Shown: positions 34,680-43,943, counted from the stretch's first letter. The stretch is DNA of 64,000 nt from Nonomuraea pusilla (GCF_900109355.1 NZ_FOBF01000004.1:62001-126000); one strand, 5' to 3'. Numbers and translations: made by a program. Notes: generated from the sequence alone by a model not told the origin.

Positions 34680-34716
34680 GAGCGGGGCCCGGCCGCCACC
34701 CGGCCGGGCCCCGCTC
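34680..34716. terminator. Perfect 16-bp bidirectional terminator hairpin
   Basis: Arms 34680-34695 (GAGCGGGGCCCGGCCG) and 34701-34716 pair perfectly around loop CCACC, midway between the convergent lipoprotein and ctaD stops. Confidence 0.88.
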
Positions 34717-34726
34717 GGCGTCGCCG

Positions 34727-36397
34727 TCAGGGGCTCTCGACCTCCCGCCACTGCGAGTGGGGGTAGTGCAGGTCGAACGCGGGCCGCTCGGAACGGATCG
34801 GCGGGATGCCCGTGAAGTTGTGACGGGGCGGCGGGCACGACGTCGCCCACTCCAGCGAGTTGCCGTACCCCCACGGATCGTCCACGGTGACGCGCGGCGC
34901 GTACCGCGCGGTGTGCCAGACGTTGTAGAGGAACGGCAGCGTCGAGATCCCGAGGATGAGCGCGCCGATCGACGAGATGATGTTGAGGTCGGTGAAGCCG
35001 TCGGCGGGGCTGTAGTCGGCGTAGCGGCGCGGCATGCCGATCGCGCCGATCCAGTGCTGGATGAGGAACGTCGTGTGGAAGCCGATGAACAGCAGCCAGA
35101 AGTGCCAGGTGCCGAGGGTCTTGTCCAGCATCTTGCCGGTGAACTTGGGCCACCAGAAGTAGAAGCCGGAGAACATGGCGAACACGACGGTGCCGAAGAC
35201 CACGTAGTGGAAGTGGGCCACCACGAAGTAGGTGTCGGTGATGTGGAAGTCGAGCGGCGGCGAGGCCAGGATCACCCCGGTGAGCCCGCCGAGCAGGAAC
35301 GTCGCGAGGAAGCCGACGGAGAACAGCATCGGCGGCTCGAAGGTGAGGTGCCCGCGCCACATGGTGCCGATCCAGTTGAAGAACTTCACACCGGTCGGGA
35401 CGGCGATGAGGAACGTCATGAACGAGAAGAACGGCAGCAGCACCTGGCCGGTGCCGAACATGTGGTGGGCCCACACCGTCATCGACAGGCCGGCGATGGC
35501 GATGGTCGCGGCCACCAGCCCGATGTAGCCGAAGATCGGCTTGCGGCTGAAGACGGGCAGCACCTCGGTGACGATGCCGAAGAACGGCAGCGCGATGATG
35601 TAGACCTCGGGGTGGCCGAAGAACCAGAACAGGTGCTGCCACAGGATGGGCCCGCCGTTGGGCGCCTCGAAGACCACGGTGCCGAACCTGCGGTCCAGCT
35701 CCAGCACGAGCAGCGCGGCGGCGAGCACGGGGAACGCCATCAGCACGATCATGCTGGTCAGCAGCGTGTTCCAGCAGAAGATGGGCAGGCGGAACATCGT
35801 CATGCCGGGCGCGCGCATGCAGATGATCGTCGTGAAGAAGTTCACCGAGCCGAGGATGGTGCCCAGCCCCGACAGCACCAGCCCCATGATCCACAGGTCG
35901 CACCCGATGAGGTGGCTGTAGGTCTTGCTGTTCAGCGGCGCGTACGCGAACCAGCCGAAGTCGGCGGCGCCGCCCGAGGTGAAGAACCCGCTGACGGCGA
36001 TGATGCCGCCGAAGACGAACAGCCAGAGGCTGGCGGCATTGAGCCGGGGGAACGCGACGTCGGGCGAGCCGATCTGCAGCGGCATGATGACGTTGGCGAA
36101 CCCGGCGAACAGCGGCGTCGCGAACAGCAGCAGCATGATCGTGCCGTGCATCGTGAACAGCTGGTTGTACTGCTGGTTGCTGACGAGCTGCAGGCCGGGC
36201 TGGGCCAGCTCGGCGCGGATGATCAGCGCCATGATCCCGCCGATGAGGAAGAAGACGAACGACGCGATCAGGTACATGTAGCCGATGACCTTGTGGTCGG
36301 TCGACGACAGCCACTTCGACAAGACCGCCCCCGTGCGGGCATGCACGGGGGCGAGTGGCGAGGTCAGCGGCTCGCTGCCGGGCTCTTTGATCGTCAC
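34727..36397 (-). CDS. ctaD: Cytochrome c oxidase subunit I (aa3 type)
   Basis: 556-residue catalytic subunit of cytochrome aa3 oxidase with 12 membrane helices, reducing O2 and pumping protons. Haem/copper ligands are visible: MHGTIML (haem a His), [11 protein letters not shown] (CuB His with the cross-linked His-Tyr), WAHHMFGTG (two CuB His) and [10 protein letters not shown] (haem a3 and a His). The C-terminal [14 protein letters not shown] is typical of actinobacterial CtaD. GTG 36397 has GGAGCG just upstream. ctaC and ctaE are not adjacent, so this may be a solo or second ctaD copy. Confidence 0.96.
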   Translation of the reverse strand: MTIKEPGSEPLTSPLAPVHARTGAVLSKWLSSTDHKVIGYMYLIASFVFFLIGGIMALIIRAELAQPGLQLVSNQQYNQLFTMHGTIMLLLFATPLFAGFANVIMPLQIGSPDVAFPRLNAASLWLFVFGGIIAVSGFFTSGGAADFGWFAYAPLNSKTYSHLIGCDLWIMGLVLSGLGTILGSVNFFTTIICMRAPGMTMFRLPIFCWNTLLTSMIVLMAFPVLAAALLVLELDRRFGTVVFEAPNGGPILWQHLFWFFGHPEVYIIALPFFGIVTEVLPVFSRKPIFGYIGLVAATIAIAGLSMTVWAHHMFGTGQVLLPFFSFMTFLIAVPTGVKFFNWIGTMWRGHLTFEPPMLFSVGFLATFLLGGLTGVILASPPLDFHITDTYFVVAHFHYVVFGTVVFAMFSGFYFWWPKFTGKMLDKTLGTWHFWLLFIGFHTTFLIQHWIGAIGMPRRYADYSPADGFTDLNIISSIGALILGISTLPFLYNVWHTARYAPRVTVDDPWGYGNSLEWATSCPPPRHNFTGIPPIRSERPAFDLHYPHSQWREVESP

Positions 36398-36594
36398 ATC
36401 GCGCTCCGGTGGTCAGATGCGAGGTCGGCGTGGCCCCGCGTTTCCGCCACAGGGCGGGGAGACGACGGGCAGCGATGGCCACACTGGTGCCAGACCAGCA
36501 CTGCCGTGCCTACCCGGGCGCGCCGCACCGAACCGCGCGCCTACCGCGCCGGGGTCAAACCCTTGCGGCTCCATGGCGAACCGCTGACCGCTGA

Positions 36595-38367
36595 TCAGCC
36601 GGCGCTCTCGCGCCACCGGTTGGTGATGGGCAGCCGCCTGTCGCGGCCGAAGTTCTTCGGCGTGATCTTCGGGCCGGGCGGGTACTGCCTGCGCTTGTAC
36701 TCGGCCAGGTCCACCAGCCGGATCACGCGGGCCACCAGGGCGGGGTCGTGCCCGGCCGCGATGAGCTCCCGCGAGCCCATGTCCTTCTCCACGTAGTCGT
36801 CGAGCAGGCGGTCCAGCACTTCGTACGGCGGCAGGGAGTCGGTGTCGCGCTGGCCGGGCCGCAGCTCGGCGCTGGGCTCCTTGACGATGGAGTTCTCGGG
36901 GATCGGGCGCTCGGCGTCGAGCAGGAACCCGGGGCAGGTGTGGGCGTTGCGCCACCTGGCCAGCTCCCACACCATCGTCTTCGGCACGTCCTTGATGGGG
37001 GCGAAGCCGCCCGCCGAGTCGCCGTACAGGGTGGAGTAGCCGGTGGCCAGCTCGCTCTTGTTGCCGGTGGTGAGCACCAGGTGGCCGTGCTCGTTCGACA
37101 GGCCCATGAGGATCATGCCGCGCACCCGCGCCTGCAGGTTCTCCGCGGCCAGGCCGGACAGGTCGATCTCCTTCTCGTACGCGGTGACGATGTCGGCGAT
37201 CGGCACGACCCTGGCGTGGATGCCCTGGCGGCGTACCAGCTCGTCGGCGTCGGAGACGGAGTGGTCGGAGGAGTAGCGCGAGGGCATGAGCGCGACGTGC
37301 ACCCGCGACGGGCCGATCGCGTCGGAGGCGATGGTCGCCACCAGCGCCGAGTCGATGCCGCCCGACAGGCCGAGTATCACCGACTGGAAGCCGTTCTTGG
37401 CCACGTAGTCGCGTACGGACAGCACGAGCGCCGAGTAGACCTCGGCGGGCAGGTCGAGCCGTTCGGCGATGACGCCGGGCTCGGGCGCGTACGGCTCCAC
37501 CGGCTCGGACGAGACCACGAACCGGTCCACGGTGATGGTGGTGCCGTCGCCGGCGTCGTACGGGAAGGTGCCGGTCGCGGCGGTGGAGACGGGCAGGTCG
37601 AGGTCCACGACGAGGAGCTCCTCGCGGAACTGCCCGGCCCTGGCCACGAGCGCGCCGGAGGCGTCGACCACGATCGAGTCGCCGTCGAAGACCAGCTCGT
37701 CCTGGCCGCCGACCTGGTTGGCGTAGGCGAGCGCGCACCCGGCCTCGCGCGCCCTGCGCGCGACCAGCTCCAGGCGGACGTCGTCCTTCTCCTTCTCGTA
37801 CGGCGAGGCGTTGGGCACGACGAGCAGCCCGGCGCCGGCCTGGCCGACGACGGAGACGGGCCCGCCGTCCTGCCACAGGTCCTCGCAGACGGCGATGGCG
37901 ACGTCCACGCCGTGCAGGCGGAAGATCGGCAGCCTGTCGCCGCGCACGAAGTAGCGGTACTCGTCGAAGACGCCGTAGTTGGGCAGGTGGTGCTTGGCCG
38001 TGCGGGTGACGACCCGCCCCTCGTGGAGCAGCGCGGCGGCGTCGAGCGGCGCGCCCTTCGGCTGGCCGACGCGCGGGGCGAGCCCGGCGCGGTCGACGTA
38101 GCCGACGACGACGGGCAGGTGGCCGAGGCCCTCGCGCTCCAGCCTGGCCGCGGTCTCCTCCAGCGTCCTGATACTGGCCTCCACGAAGGAGGTGCGCAGC
38201 ACGAGGTCCTCGACGGGGTAGCCGGTGAGGAACATCTCGGTGAAGACGGCCAGGTGCGCGCCGCGGTCGGCGGCGTCGCGGGTCCAGGCGACCAGCCGCT
38301 CCGCGTTGGCGGTCAGGTCACCGACGGCAGGGTTCGTCTGTGCCAGGGCGATGCGCAGTTGGGCCAC
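36595..38367 (-). CDS. nadE: Glutamine-dependent NAD+ synthetase
   Basis: 590 residues. The N-terminal nitrilase-type glutaminase domain (1-275) has the Glu44-Lys125-Cys161 triad (FTEMFLTGY, TAKHHLPNYG, VCEDLWQ). The C-terminal synthetase has the P-loop LGLSGGIDS (332-340) and TTGNKSELATGYSTLYGD. It amidates deamido-NAD using glutamine and ATP. GTG 38367 is preceded by TACTAG with TTGGAC 16 nt further upstream, a plausible housekeeping promoter. The 197 bp between its stop and ctaD hold no gene. Confidence 0.96.
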   Translation of the reverse strand: MAQLRIALAQTNPAVGDLTANAERLVAWTRDAADRGAHLAVFTEMFLTGYPVEDLVLRTSFVEASIRTLEETAARLEREGLGHLPVVVGYVDRAGLAPRVGQPKGAPLDAAALLHEGRVVTRTAKHHLPNYGVFDEYRYFVRGDRLPIFRLHGVDVAIAVCEDLWQDGGPVSVVGQAGAGLLVVPNASPYEKEKDDVRLELVARRAREAGCALAYANQVGGQDELVFDGDSIVVDASGALVARAGQFREELLVVDLDLPVSTAATGTFPYDAGDGTTITVDRFVVSSEPVEPYAPEPGVIAERLDLPAEVYSALVLSVRDYVAKNGFQSVILGLSGGIDSALVATIASDAIGPSRVHVALMPSRYSSDHSVSDADELVRRQGIHARVVPIADIVTAYEKEIDLSGLAAENLQARVRGMILMGLSNEHGHLVLTTGNKSELATGYSTLYGDSAGGFAPIKDVPKTMVWELARWRNAHTCPGFLLDAERPIPENSIVKEPSAELRPGQRDTDSLPPYEVLDRLLDDYVEKDMGSRELIAAGHDPALVARVIRLVDLAEYKRRQYPPGPKITPKNFGRDRRLPITNRWRESAG

Positions 38368-38419
38368 GCGACCAGCCTAGTACTCCAACCTTTTTATCGT
38401 CCAAGCGACGAAAAGTCGG

Positions 38420-39865
38420 TCATTTCTGTGACATGCCGCCCGGGGTGACGAGACCCGACTCGTACGCTGCCATGACGAGCTGCGCGCGGTCGAACAGCCC
38501 GAGATGCTCCAGCAGCGCCGACACCGCGGCCGCCACCTCGTGCTCGGGCAGGGCGAGGGTCTGGCCGATCTGCCGGTTCGTCAGGCCGCGCGCCACCAGC
38601 TTCAGCACGTCGAGCTGCGCGTCGGACAGCCCGGCCAGCGCCGGGGGAGAGGCCGGATCGGTCCTCCCGGCGAACGCCGCGATGATCCGCGTCGTGACGG
38701 CCGGGTCGATGAGCGCGTCGCCCGCCGCGGCGGCCCTGATCGCGGCGAGGATCTGCTCGGGCGGCGACGTCTTCAGCAGGAACCCGCTCACACCGGCCCG
38801 CAGCGCCGCGTACAGGTTGTCGTCGCTGCCGAACGTGGTCATCATGATCACCTTCGGCGGGCGCTCCTGCGCGAGGATCCTGCGGGCTGCGGCCAGGCCG
38901 TCGAGGTGCGGCATCTGGATGTCGAGCAGCACCACGTCGGCGCCCGTCTCGCGGGCCCGCGCGATCGCCTCCTCGCCGTCCGCCGCCTCGCCGGCGAGCG
39001 CCACGCCGGCCTCGCTCTCCAGCATCACCCGCAGCCCGGCGCGCACCAGCGCCTGGTCGTCGGCCACGAGCACGCGCAGCGTGCCGGACGCCTCCGGCGC
39101 CGTCGCCGCGGGGGCGGCGGGCTCCTCCAGCCGCTGCGCCAGCATGTCGCCCTCCAGCCGCTGGAGCGCCGCCGACAGGTCGAGCCCCAGCTCCTCGCGC
39201 CAGACGGCGCGGGCCCTGCGCAGCGCGGCGAGCGCGTCGCCCTGGCGGCCCATCGCGTACAGGGCGAGGGCGAGCAGCCGCCAGCCCTCCTCCCGCAGCG
39301 GGTACGCCGAGGCGTGCGCCTCCAGGTCGGCCACCAGGGAGGTGGCCCGGCCGAGCGCGAGGCCCGCGGCGGCCCGCCGCTCCACGGCGATGAGCCGCAG
39401 CTCCTCCAGCCTGCCCGCCTCGGTGGCCGCCCACGCCAGGTCGGAGAACTCGGCCAGCGCGGGACCGCGCCACAGCTCCAGCGCCTCGTCCATGGCCGCC
39501 CACACCTGCGCGGGCGGGCCGTCGGACTTCACCAGGTACTCGAAGCGCCAGGCGTCCACCTGGTCGGTCGCGGCCCGCAGGGCGTAGCCGGGCGGCGCGG
39601 AGACCAGCACCTCGGCCTCCTCGCGCGGCGCGCGGCCAGGTTCGAGCGCGCGGCGCAGCCGTGAGACGTACCCCTGGATCGTGGACAGCGCCTGTGGCGG
39701 CGGGCTGCCCGGCCACAGCTCGTCGATCAGGGTGGCGACGGGCACGGCGCGGCCACCCGCCACGAGCAGGCGGGCGAGCACCGCGCGCTGGCGCTGGCCG
39801 CCGAGGTCGAGTGGGGCGCCGTCGGACCAGGCCTGAAACGGCCCGAGCGCCGTGAAGGTCAGCAT
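38420..39865 (-). CDS. SARP-type regulator fused to a NarL-type response regulator
   Basis: 481 residues combining two regulators. Residues 1-97 are an OmpR-like winged helix with the SARP signature (ALGPFQAWSDGAPLDLGGQR, SLIDELWPG-like LIDELWPGSPPP, STIQGYVSRLRRAL). Residues 100-245 form the helical BTAD domain. After a short Ala/Pro linker come a receiver (262-380) with Asp269/Asp270, phosphoacceptor Asp315 (VVLLDIQMPHLDG) and Lys365, and a LuxR helix-turn-helix (413-470, LTNRQIGQTLALPEHEV). It therefore has two DNA-binding domains and one phosphorylation site. No kinase is adjacent. The reading frame is continuous, with no sign of frameshift fusion. Confidence 0.9.
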   Translation of the reverse strand: MLTFTALGPFQAWSDGAPLDLGGQRQRAVLARLLVAGGRAVPVATLIDELWPGSPPPQALSTIQGYVSRLRRALEPGRAPREEAEVLVSAPPGYALRAATDQVDAWRFEYLVKSDGPPAQVWAAMDEALELWRGPALAEFSDLAWAATEAGRLEELRLIAVERRAAAGLALGRATSLVADLEAHASAYPLREEGWRLLALALYAMGRQGDALAALRRARAVWREELGLDLSAALQRLEGDMLAQRLEEPAAPAATAPEASGTLRVLVADDQALVRAGLRVMLESEAGVALAGEAADGEEAIARARETGADVVLLDIQMPHLDGLAAARRILAQERPPKVIMMTTFGSDDNLYAALRAGVSGFLLKTSPPEQILAAIRAAAAGDALIDPAVTTRIIAAFAGRTDPASPPALAGLSDAQLDVLKLVARGLTNRQIGQTLALPEHEVAAAVSALLEHLGLFDRAQLVMAAYESGLVTPGGMSQK

Positions 39866-39942
39866 GTCAGGCGTAAGCGTAAGCGTCGCCCGGCCATACC
39901 GCGATTTTTCGTGAGGTCAGCATCCCTCGGAGGGTAGGAGGG

Positions 39943-39967
39943 GGATGTCGCCGTTCGATCGACATCC
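39943..39967. promoter_or_regulatory. 8+8 inverted repeat between SARP fusion and MFS genes
   Basis: GGATGTCG (39943-39950), 9-nt spacer, CGACATCC (39960-39967), in the 139-bp gap upstream of the SARP fusion gene and downstream of the MFS gene. Nearer the SARP start, GCGTAAGCGTAAGCGTC (39871-39887) is a 6-bp direct repeat that could be a SARP-type site. Confidence 0.5.
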
Positions 39968-40004
39968 GCTCAATCCGTGCCGACGCTCAAAAGCCTGGGG
40001 GCGG

Positions 40005-41225
40005 TCACCGTCTGCGGATGGCGGGGCCCAGCGCGAGCATCCCCGCCGCCGAGACCAGGCCGACCCCGCCGATCGTGAACCACAGCGCCTCAGGCCCGAT
40101 CTCCAGCAGCGGACCGCCGAGCGCCGGCGCCAGCACCATCGCCGCCGACCAGGCGAGCCCGAACAGCCCCGAGTAGCGCCCCCGCAGGTGAGGCGGGGCC
40201 AGCGTGGCCAGGATCGAGCCGGCGATGCCCGCCGTGACGATCTCGCCCGCCGTCCACACCACGATCGTCACGGCCAGCCAGAGCGTCGAGGTGACGAACG
40301 CCGTCATCGCGAAGCCGAGCCCCATCACGGCCAGGCCCAGGGCGAACGTGCGCGCCGGGTCCCTGCGCCCCAGCCAGTCGGAGACCAGCGGCTGCACGAC
40401 CACGATGAGCACGCCGTTCAGCGCCATCGCCACGCCGAGCTGCCCCGGCGTCAGCCCCGCCACCCTCGTGATCGCGACGGGCAGCATCGAGACGGTCTGC
40501 ATGTACATGAGCGCGTCACCCAGCACGACCAGCGTGAACGCCACCATCAGCCGGTCGCGCAGCACCTCGCCGAACCCGCCGCCCACCGCCTCGCGCCCGG
40601 CCGGCCTGGTCTCGGGCACCGCCCGCCACACCAGCACGGCGAAGAGCACGCTGGAGAGGGCGTCGATCCAGAACAACCAGGTGAACCCGCGCTCCGCCAG
40701 CCACCCGCCCGCCGTCATGCCCAGGGCGTAACCGATGTTGATCCCCCAGAACAGCAGGCCGTACGCGCGTGGCCGTTCCTCCGGGTCGACCAGGTCGGCC
40801 ACCATCGCGTTGGACGCCGGCCGGTAGACGTCGGTGACCACGCCGAGCACGGCCATGGAGGCCAGGATCGCCGGCATGGACGTGCTGTAGCCGAGCGCGA
40901 GCAGCGCCGCCGCCGTGGCCAGCATGCCGCCCGCGAGCGTGGCCCGCCTCCCGACGCGGTCGGTGAGCACGCCCGCGAGGATCTGCGACACCAGCGAGCC
41001 CACGCCGTACACGCCGATGACGAGGCCGGCCGCGGTGACGGACAGCCCGCGCTCCTGCGTCAGGTAGACGCCGGTGAACGGCACCACGACGCTGCCCAGG
41101 CGGTTGACGAGCGTGCCGGTCCACAGGGCCCAGAACGGGCGGGGCAGCCCGCCGAGCTTGGAACGCACGAAGGCGGGCTTCTTGACGACGCGTGGGGAGG
41201 GGCCGGAGGAGGTCGCGGTAGACAC
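40005..41225 (-). CDS. MFS transporter
   Basis: 406 residues with 12 membrane helices. Motif A-like AGVLTDRVGRRATLAGGML and DPEERPRAYGLLFWGINIGYA resemble the MDR-type DHA1 exporters (MdtG/YfcJ group). GTG 41225 is the first codon, with an Arg/Lys/Pro-rich cytoplasmic N-terminus. It is divergent from an ArsR-type regulator with a shared palindromic operator, so expression is probably ligand-induced. The substrate is unknown. Confidence 0.9.
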   Translation of the reverse strand: MSTATSSGPSPRVVKKPAFVRSKLGGLPRPFWALWTGTLVNRLGSVVVPFTGVYLTQERGLSVTAAGLVIGVYGVGSLVSQILAGVLTDRVGRRATLAGGMLATAAALLALGYSTSMPAILASMAVLGVVTDVYRPASNAMVADLVDPEERPRAYGLLFWGINIGYALGMTAGGWLAERGFTWLFWIDALSSVLFAVLVWRAVPETRPAGREAVGGGFGEVLRDRLMVAFTLVVLGDALMYMQTVSMLPVAITRVAGLTPGQLGVAMALNGVLIVVVQPLVSDWLGRRDPARTFALGLAVMGLGFAMTAFVTSTLWLAVTIVVWTAGEIVTAGIAGSILATLAPPHLRGRYSGLFGLAWSAAMVLAPALGGPLLEIGPEALWFTIGGVGLVSAAGMLALGPAIRRR

Positions 41226-41264
41226 GGGAACCAGCGTGCGACCCGCGTTCCCGCGCCGCGAACG

Positions 41265-41282
41265 TTTTAGCGCACACTAAAA
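41265..41282. promoter_or_regulatory. Shared operator of the ArsR regulator and MFS gene
   Basis: TTTTAG (41265-41270), CGCACA, CTAAAA (41277-41282): a perfect 6+6 inverted repeat ending 2 nt before the regulator start codon and 40 nt upstream of the MFS start. It is the most AT-rich spot in the neighbourhood. Confidence 0.75.
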
Positions 41283-41284
41283 GC

Positions 41285-42247
41285 ATGACTGTGACCTGGC
41301 GGCTCAACGCCGAGGACGTCGCCCGCATCAGGTTCGCCTTCTCGCCCATGTGGGAGCTGGTCGCCAGCCTGCGCACGCTCCAGGACCCCTCCAGGCAGTC
41401 GATCCACCTGCCGTGGATCAAACGGGTCCGGCCCCGTCTGGCCGCGCTCGACCTGGACGAGCTGTTCGCGCTCGTCCCGCCGACCGGGTACCTGGCCGAC
41501 TTCCTCACCCCGCCGCCCGACACCCCGCTGCCCGACTTCGCCGCCGAGCTCGACCGCGTCAGGAGCACCCCGCCCGAGCAGGCCCGCGCCGAGGCCGCGA
41601 TCGTGCGGGGCACCGACCCCGCCGTGCTGCGCCGCTTCGCCGCCGACCCCGCGGCGGGCGTCGCCAGGGTCGCCGACGCCCTGCTCGCCTACTGGGAGGA
41701 GTGCTTCGCCGAGTTCTGGCCCCGCGTGTACGCCCTGCTCGAACGCGACGTGCTGCGCAGGTCCCGCCAGCTCGCCCGCGAAGGCGCCCGCGAGCTGTTC
41801 GCCGGGCTCGACCCGGCCGTCGTCTGGACCGGTGAGCAGCTCGTCATCGACCGGCCCTGGTGCGCCACGGGCGGGCTGCACGGCGACGGGCTCGTGCTCG
41901 TGCCGACCGCGTTCTACTGGCCGTCCGTGGCCGTCATGTCGGCGCCGTACCAGTCGATGCTGGTCTATCCCGTGCTGGGCGTCGGGACGCTGTGGGAGGA
42001 GGGGCCGCCGCCCGCGCCGGGCGCGCTCGCCGCCCTCATCGGCAGGAACCGGGCGCGGATCCTGCTCGCGCTGGCGGAGCCCAGCACCACCACGGCGCTC
42101 GCGGCCCGCATGGCGCTCACGCCCGGCGCGGTCAGCCAGCACCTCGGCGTGCTCAGCGCCGGCGGGCTGACCGTGGGCATGCGGGTCGGCAAGCAGGTCG
42201 TCTACCGGCGCACCCAGACGGGCGACATGCTCGCCGGCCGGGCGTAG
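41285..42247 (+). CDS. ArsR-type winged-helix regulator with DUF5937-like N-terminal domain
   Basis: 320 residues. A long N-terminal domain (about 1-235, RIRFAFSPMWELVASLRTLQ and PWCATGGLHGDGLVLVPTAF) precedes a C-terminal ArsR helix-turn-helix (about 245-315, ILLALAEPSTTTALAARMAL, TPGAVSQHLGVLSAGGL, GKQVVYRRT). This order is common among actinobacterial DUF5937 regulators. It is divergent from an MFS exporter, and a perfect inverted repeat lies 2 nt before ATG 41285. Autoregulation and control of the pump are inferred. Confidence 0.88.
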   Translation: MTVTWRLNAEDVARIRFAFSPMWELVASLRTLQDPSRQSIHLPWIKRVRPRLAALDLDELFALVPPTGYLADFLTPPPDTPLPDFAAELDRVRSTPPEQARAEAAIVRGTDPAVLRRFAADPAAGVARVADALLAYWEECFAEFWPRVYALLERDVLRRSRQLAREGARELFAGLDPAVVWTGEQLVIDRPWCATGGLHGDGLVLVPTAFYWPSVAVMSAPYQSMLVYPVLGVGTLWEEGPPPAPGALAALIGRNRARILLALAEPSTTTALAARMALTPGAVSQHLGVLSAGGLTVGMRVGKQVVYRRTQTGDMLAGRA

Positions 42248-42287
42248 CGGCCGGCCGCGGCGGTCAGGCGTAGTCCGGACGCGGCGG

Positions 42288-43295
42288 TCAGGCGTAGCGG
42301 GCCGACTCCAGCAGCCAGTCGAGGTGGGCGCGCGGCGCCGCCAGGTACGCGCACGCCACCTTGCTGACGTCCCTCGCCGCCGCGGGCGGCAGGTCGTGCA
42401 GCGGCAGCCGCCTGGCCGCCCTGCGCATGTCCTGGCAGCGGCGGGCGATGCGGTCGAGCACCCACGCGACGGCGTCGCGCTCGGCCAGCCCGAGCTGGCG
42501 CGCCGCCAGCACCACCAGGTTGTGCGCGTCGTCGCGCTCCTTCGGGCGCGACGCCACGTCGTTGCACCAGGCCGTCACGTCGCTGCAGGCGTCCACCAGC
42601 TCCTGCCAGGACTCGCACTCGTGCACCCAGGCCGGCACCTCCACCCGCAGGCACGGCTCGACCAGGTCGAACAGGTACGGCCCCACCGTGCCCCTGCGCA
42701 GCACCGGGTACTCCTCGATCGCAGGCATCCGCCCCGACGCGCGGTTGTCGGCCTCGGCCCGGCACGCCTCGTGCTGACGGCGCAGGTTGACCGCGAACCT
42801 CGCCCGCCAGCGGTCGCTCATGCGCGCGCTGGTCACCCGCCACAGGTCCGCGAAGGCCGCCTCCAGCGGGTGCGACGCCGCGCCCGCCAGCAGCCCCTGG
42901 AACACCTCCAGCGGGCCGCCCCGCTCGTCCAGCTCGTCGTCGAGGTGGAACAGCCAGGTCAGCCACTGCGCGAACAGCGCCGCCGCGGCGGCGTCGAACT
43001 CGGCGAACGCCCGGCCGGCCATCCGGTGGTACCCCACCCCGGGATCGGCGCGCAGCCCCGTCCTCCTGGCCCAGTCGATGACGGCGGCCTCGATCGCGTA
43101 CACCGAAGGGTGCATCCGGCACGGCCGGGCCAGGGCGGGCACCCGCTCCGTCAGGGGCAGCAGCGCCAGCGCGGCCGGGCCGCCCCTGCGCGGCAGGGGC
43201 AGCAGCGGCTTGAGCACCGAGCGCAGAGCGGTGCGCGCCGTGGACATCGCCGTGGAGACGGCCGTCGACACCGCCGTGGACATCACCGTGGACAT
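42288..43295 (-). CDS. Class I terpene synthase
   Basis: 335 residues with both Mg2+-binding motifs of bacterial terpene cyclases: DDELDE (119-124, in FHLDDELDE) and NDVASRPKE (245-253, NDxxSxxxE). An Arg-Tyr-type end is seen only as ESARYA. It ionises a prenyl diphosphate and cyclises it; the product is not predictable. The first ~20 residues (MSTVMSTAVSTAVSTAMSTA) come from a 12-bp tandem repeat, so the start could be any of several ATG/GTG codons. ATG 43295 has GGGAG upstream. The EF-hand gene ends 19 nt before it, so the two are probably co-transcribed. There is no P450 or prenyltransferase nearby. Confidence 0.9.
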   Translation of the reverse strand: MSTVMSTAVSTAVSTAMSTARTALRSVLKPLLPLPRRGGPAALALLPLTERVPALARPCRMHPSVYAIEAAVIDWARRTGLRADPGVGYHRMAGRAFAEFDAAAAALFAQWLTWLFHLDDELDERGGPLEVFQGLLAGAASHPLEAAFADLWRVTSARMSDRWRARFAVNLRRQHEACRAEADNRASGRMPAIEEYPVLRRGTVGPYLFDLVEPCLRVEVPAWVHECESWQELVDACSDVTAWCNDVASRPKERDDAHNLVVLAARQLGLAERDAVAWVLDRIARRCQDMRRAARRLPLHDLPPAAARDVSKVACAYLAAPRAHLDWLLESARYA

Positions 43296-43296
43296 C
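43237..43296. repeat. Five 12-bp tandem units at the terpene synthase start
   Basis: Units of GCCGTGGACATC and one-to-four-base variants at 43237, 43249, 43261, 43273 and 43285. In frame on the minus strand they encode M/V-S-T-A/V tetrapeptides. Confidence 0.88.
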
Positions 43297-43314
43297 TGGT
43301 GCTCCCTGCCGTTC

Positions 43315-43860
43315 TCACAGCGGGCCGAACAGCCAGTTGCCCGACGCGTTCGGGTCGTCGCCGCCGTAGAACTCCCGCGCGGCCACGACGAGGTCCTCGA
43401 CGCCGAGCGTGCCCCTGCCGGTGCGGTCCAGCCGGTCGAACGCCGCGTCCACGTCGTCGTACGCGGTGCCGAACGCCGTCAGCATGGTGCGGAACTCGGG
43501 CCTGCCGATCCGTCCGTCGCCGTCGCCGTCGCACAGCTCGGCCACCGCGACCGTGGCCGGGCGGAACACCGGCTCGTAGTGGCCGCCCGTCACGAAGGCC
43601 GCCGCCATCCCCTCGCGGAACTCGTCCCGCGTCAGGGAGGCGTCCACGTCGTGCCCCAGAACGCCGGTCAGGGCCGACCAGATGCCGTCGAAGCTCTCGA
43701 CCAGGCTCTTGCCGGTCACCGAGGTGGGGGACTCCCCGAAGCCGACCAGGATGCGCGCGCCCAGCCCCAGCAGGTCCTCGCGGGCGACGAGGCCCCTGCC
43801 GTTCGCGTCGATGTGGTCGAATGCCCGATCCAGTTTGTGATTGAGCAGGTCGATGGCCAC
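43315..43860 (-). CDS. Calerythrin-like EF-hand calcium-binding protein
   Basis: 181 residues, the size and four-hand layout of calerythrin-type proteins. EF1 is at 18-29 (DANGRGLVARED), EF2 is degenerate (about 70-81), EF3 is canonical (DGDGDGRIGRPE, 111-122) and EF4 is at about 145-156 (DRTGRGTLGVED). No signal peptide, so it is presumably a cytosolic Ca2+ sensor or buffer. GTG 43860 has GGGGGAGG 5 nt upstream. It lies immediately upstream of the terpene synthase in one transcription unit. Why a Ca2+ protein accompanies a Mg2+-dependent cyclase is unknown. Confidence 0.88.
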   Translation of the reverse strand: MAIDLLNHKLDRAFDHIDANGRGLVAREDLLGLGARILVGFGESPTSVTGKSLVESFDGIWSALTGVLGHDVDASLTRDEFREGMAAAFVTGGHYEPVFRPATVAVAELCDGDGDGRIGRPEFRTMLTAFGTAYDDVDAAFDRLDRTGRGTLGVEDLVVAAREFYGGDDPNASGNWLFGPL

Positions 43861-43943
43861 CAATGCCTCCCCCGAGACTGACTGCGTGATCACACTAAGT
43901 CGGGAGGGGCGCTTTGTCAGTGAGGCTCGCACCGCCGCCCCCG

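Noticed and set aside
42288..43860. Larger secondary-metabolite cluster around the terpene synthase
   Set aside because: No P450, prenyl diphosphate synthase, PKS or NRPS gene lies nearby; only the EF-hand partner is close.
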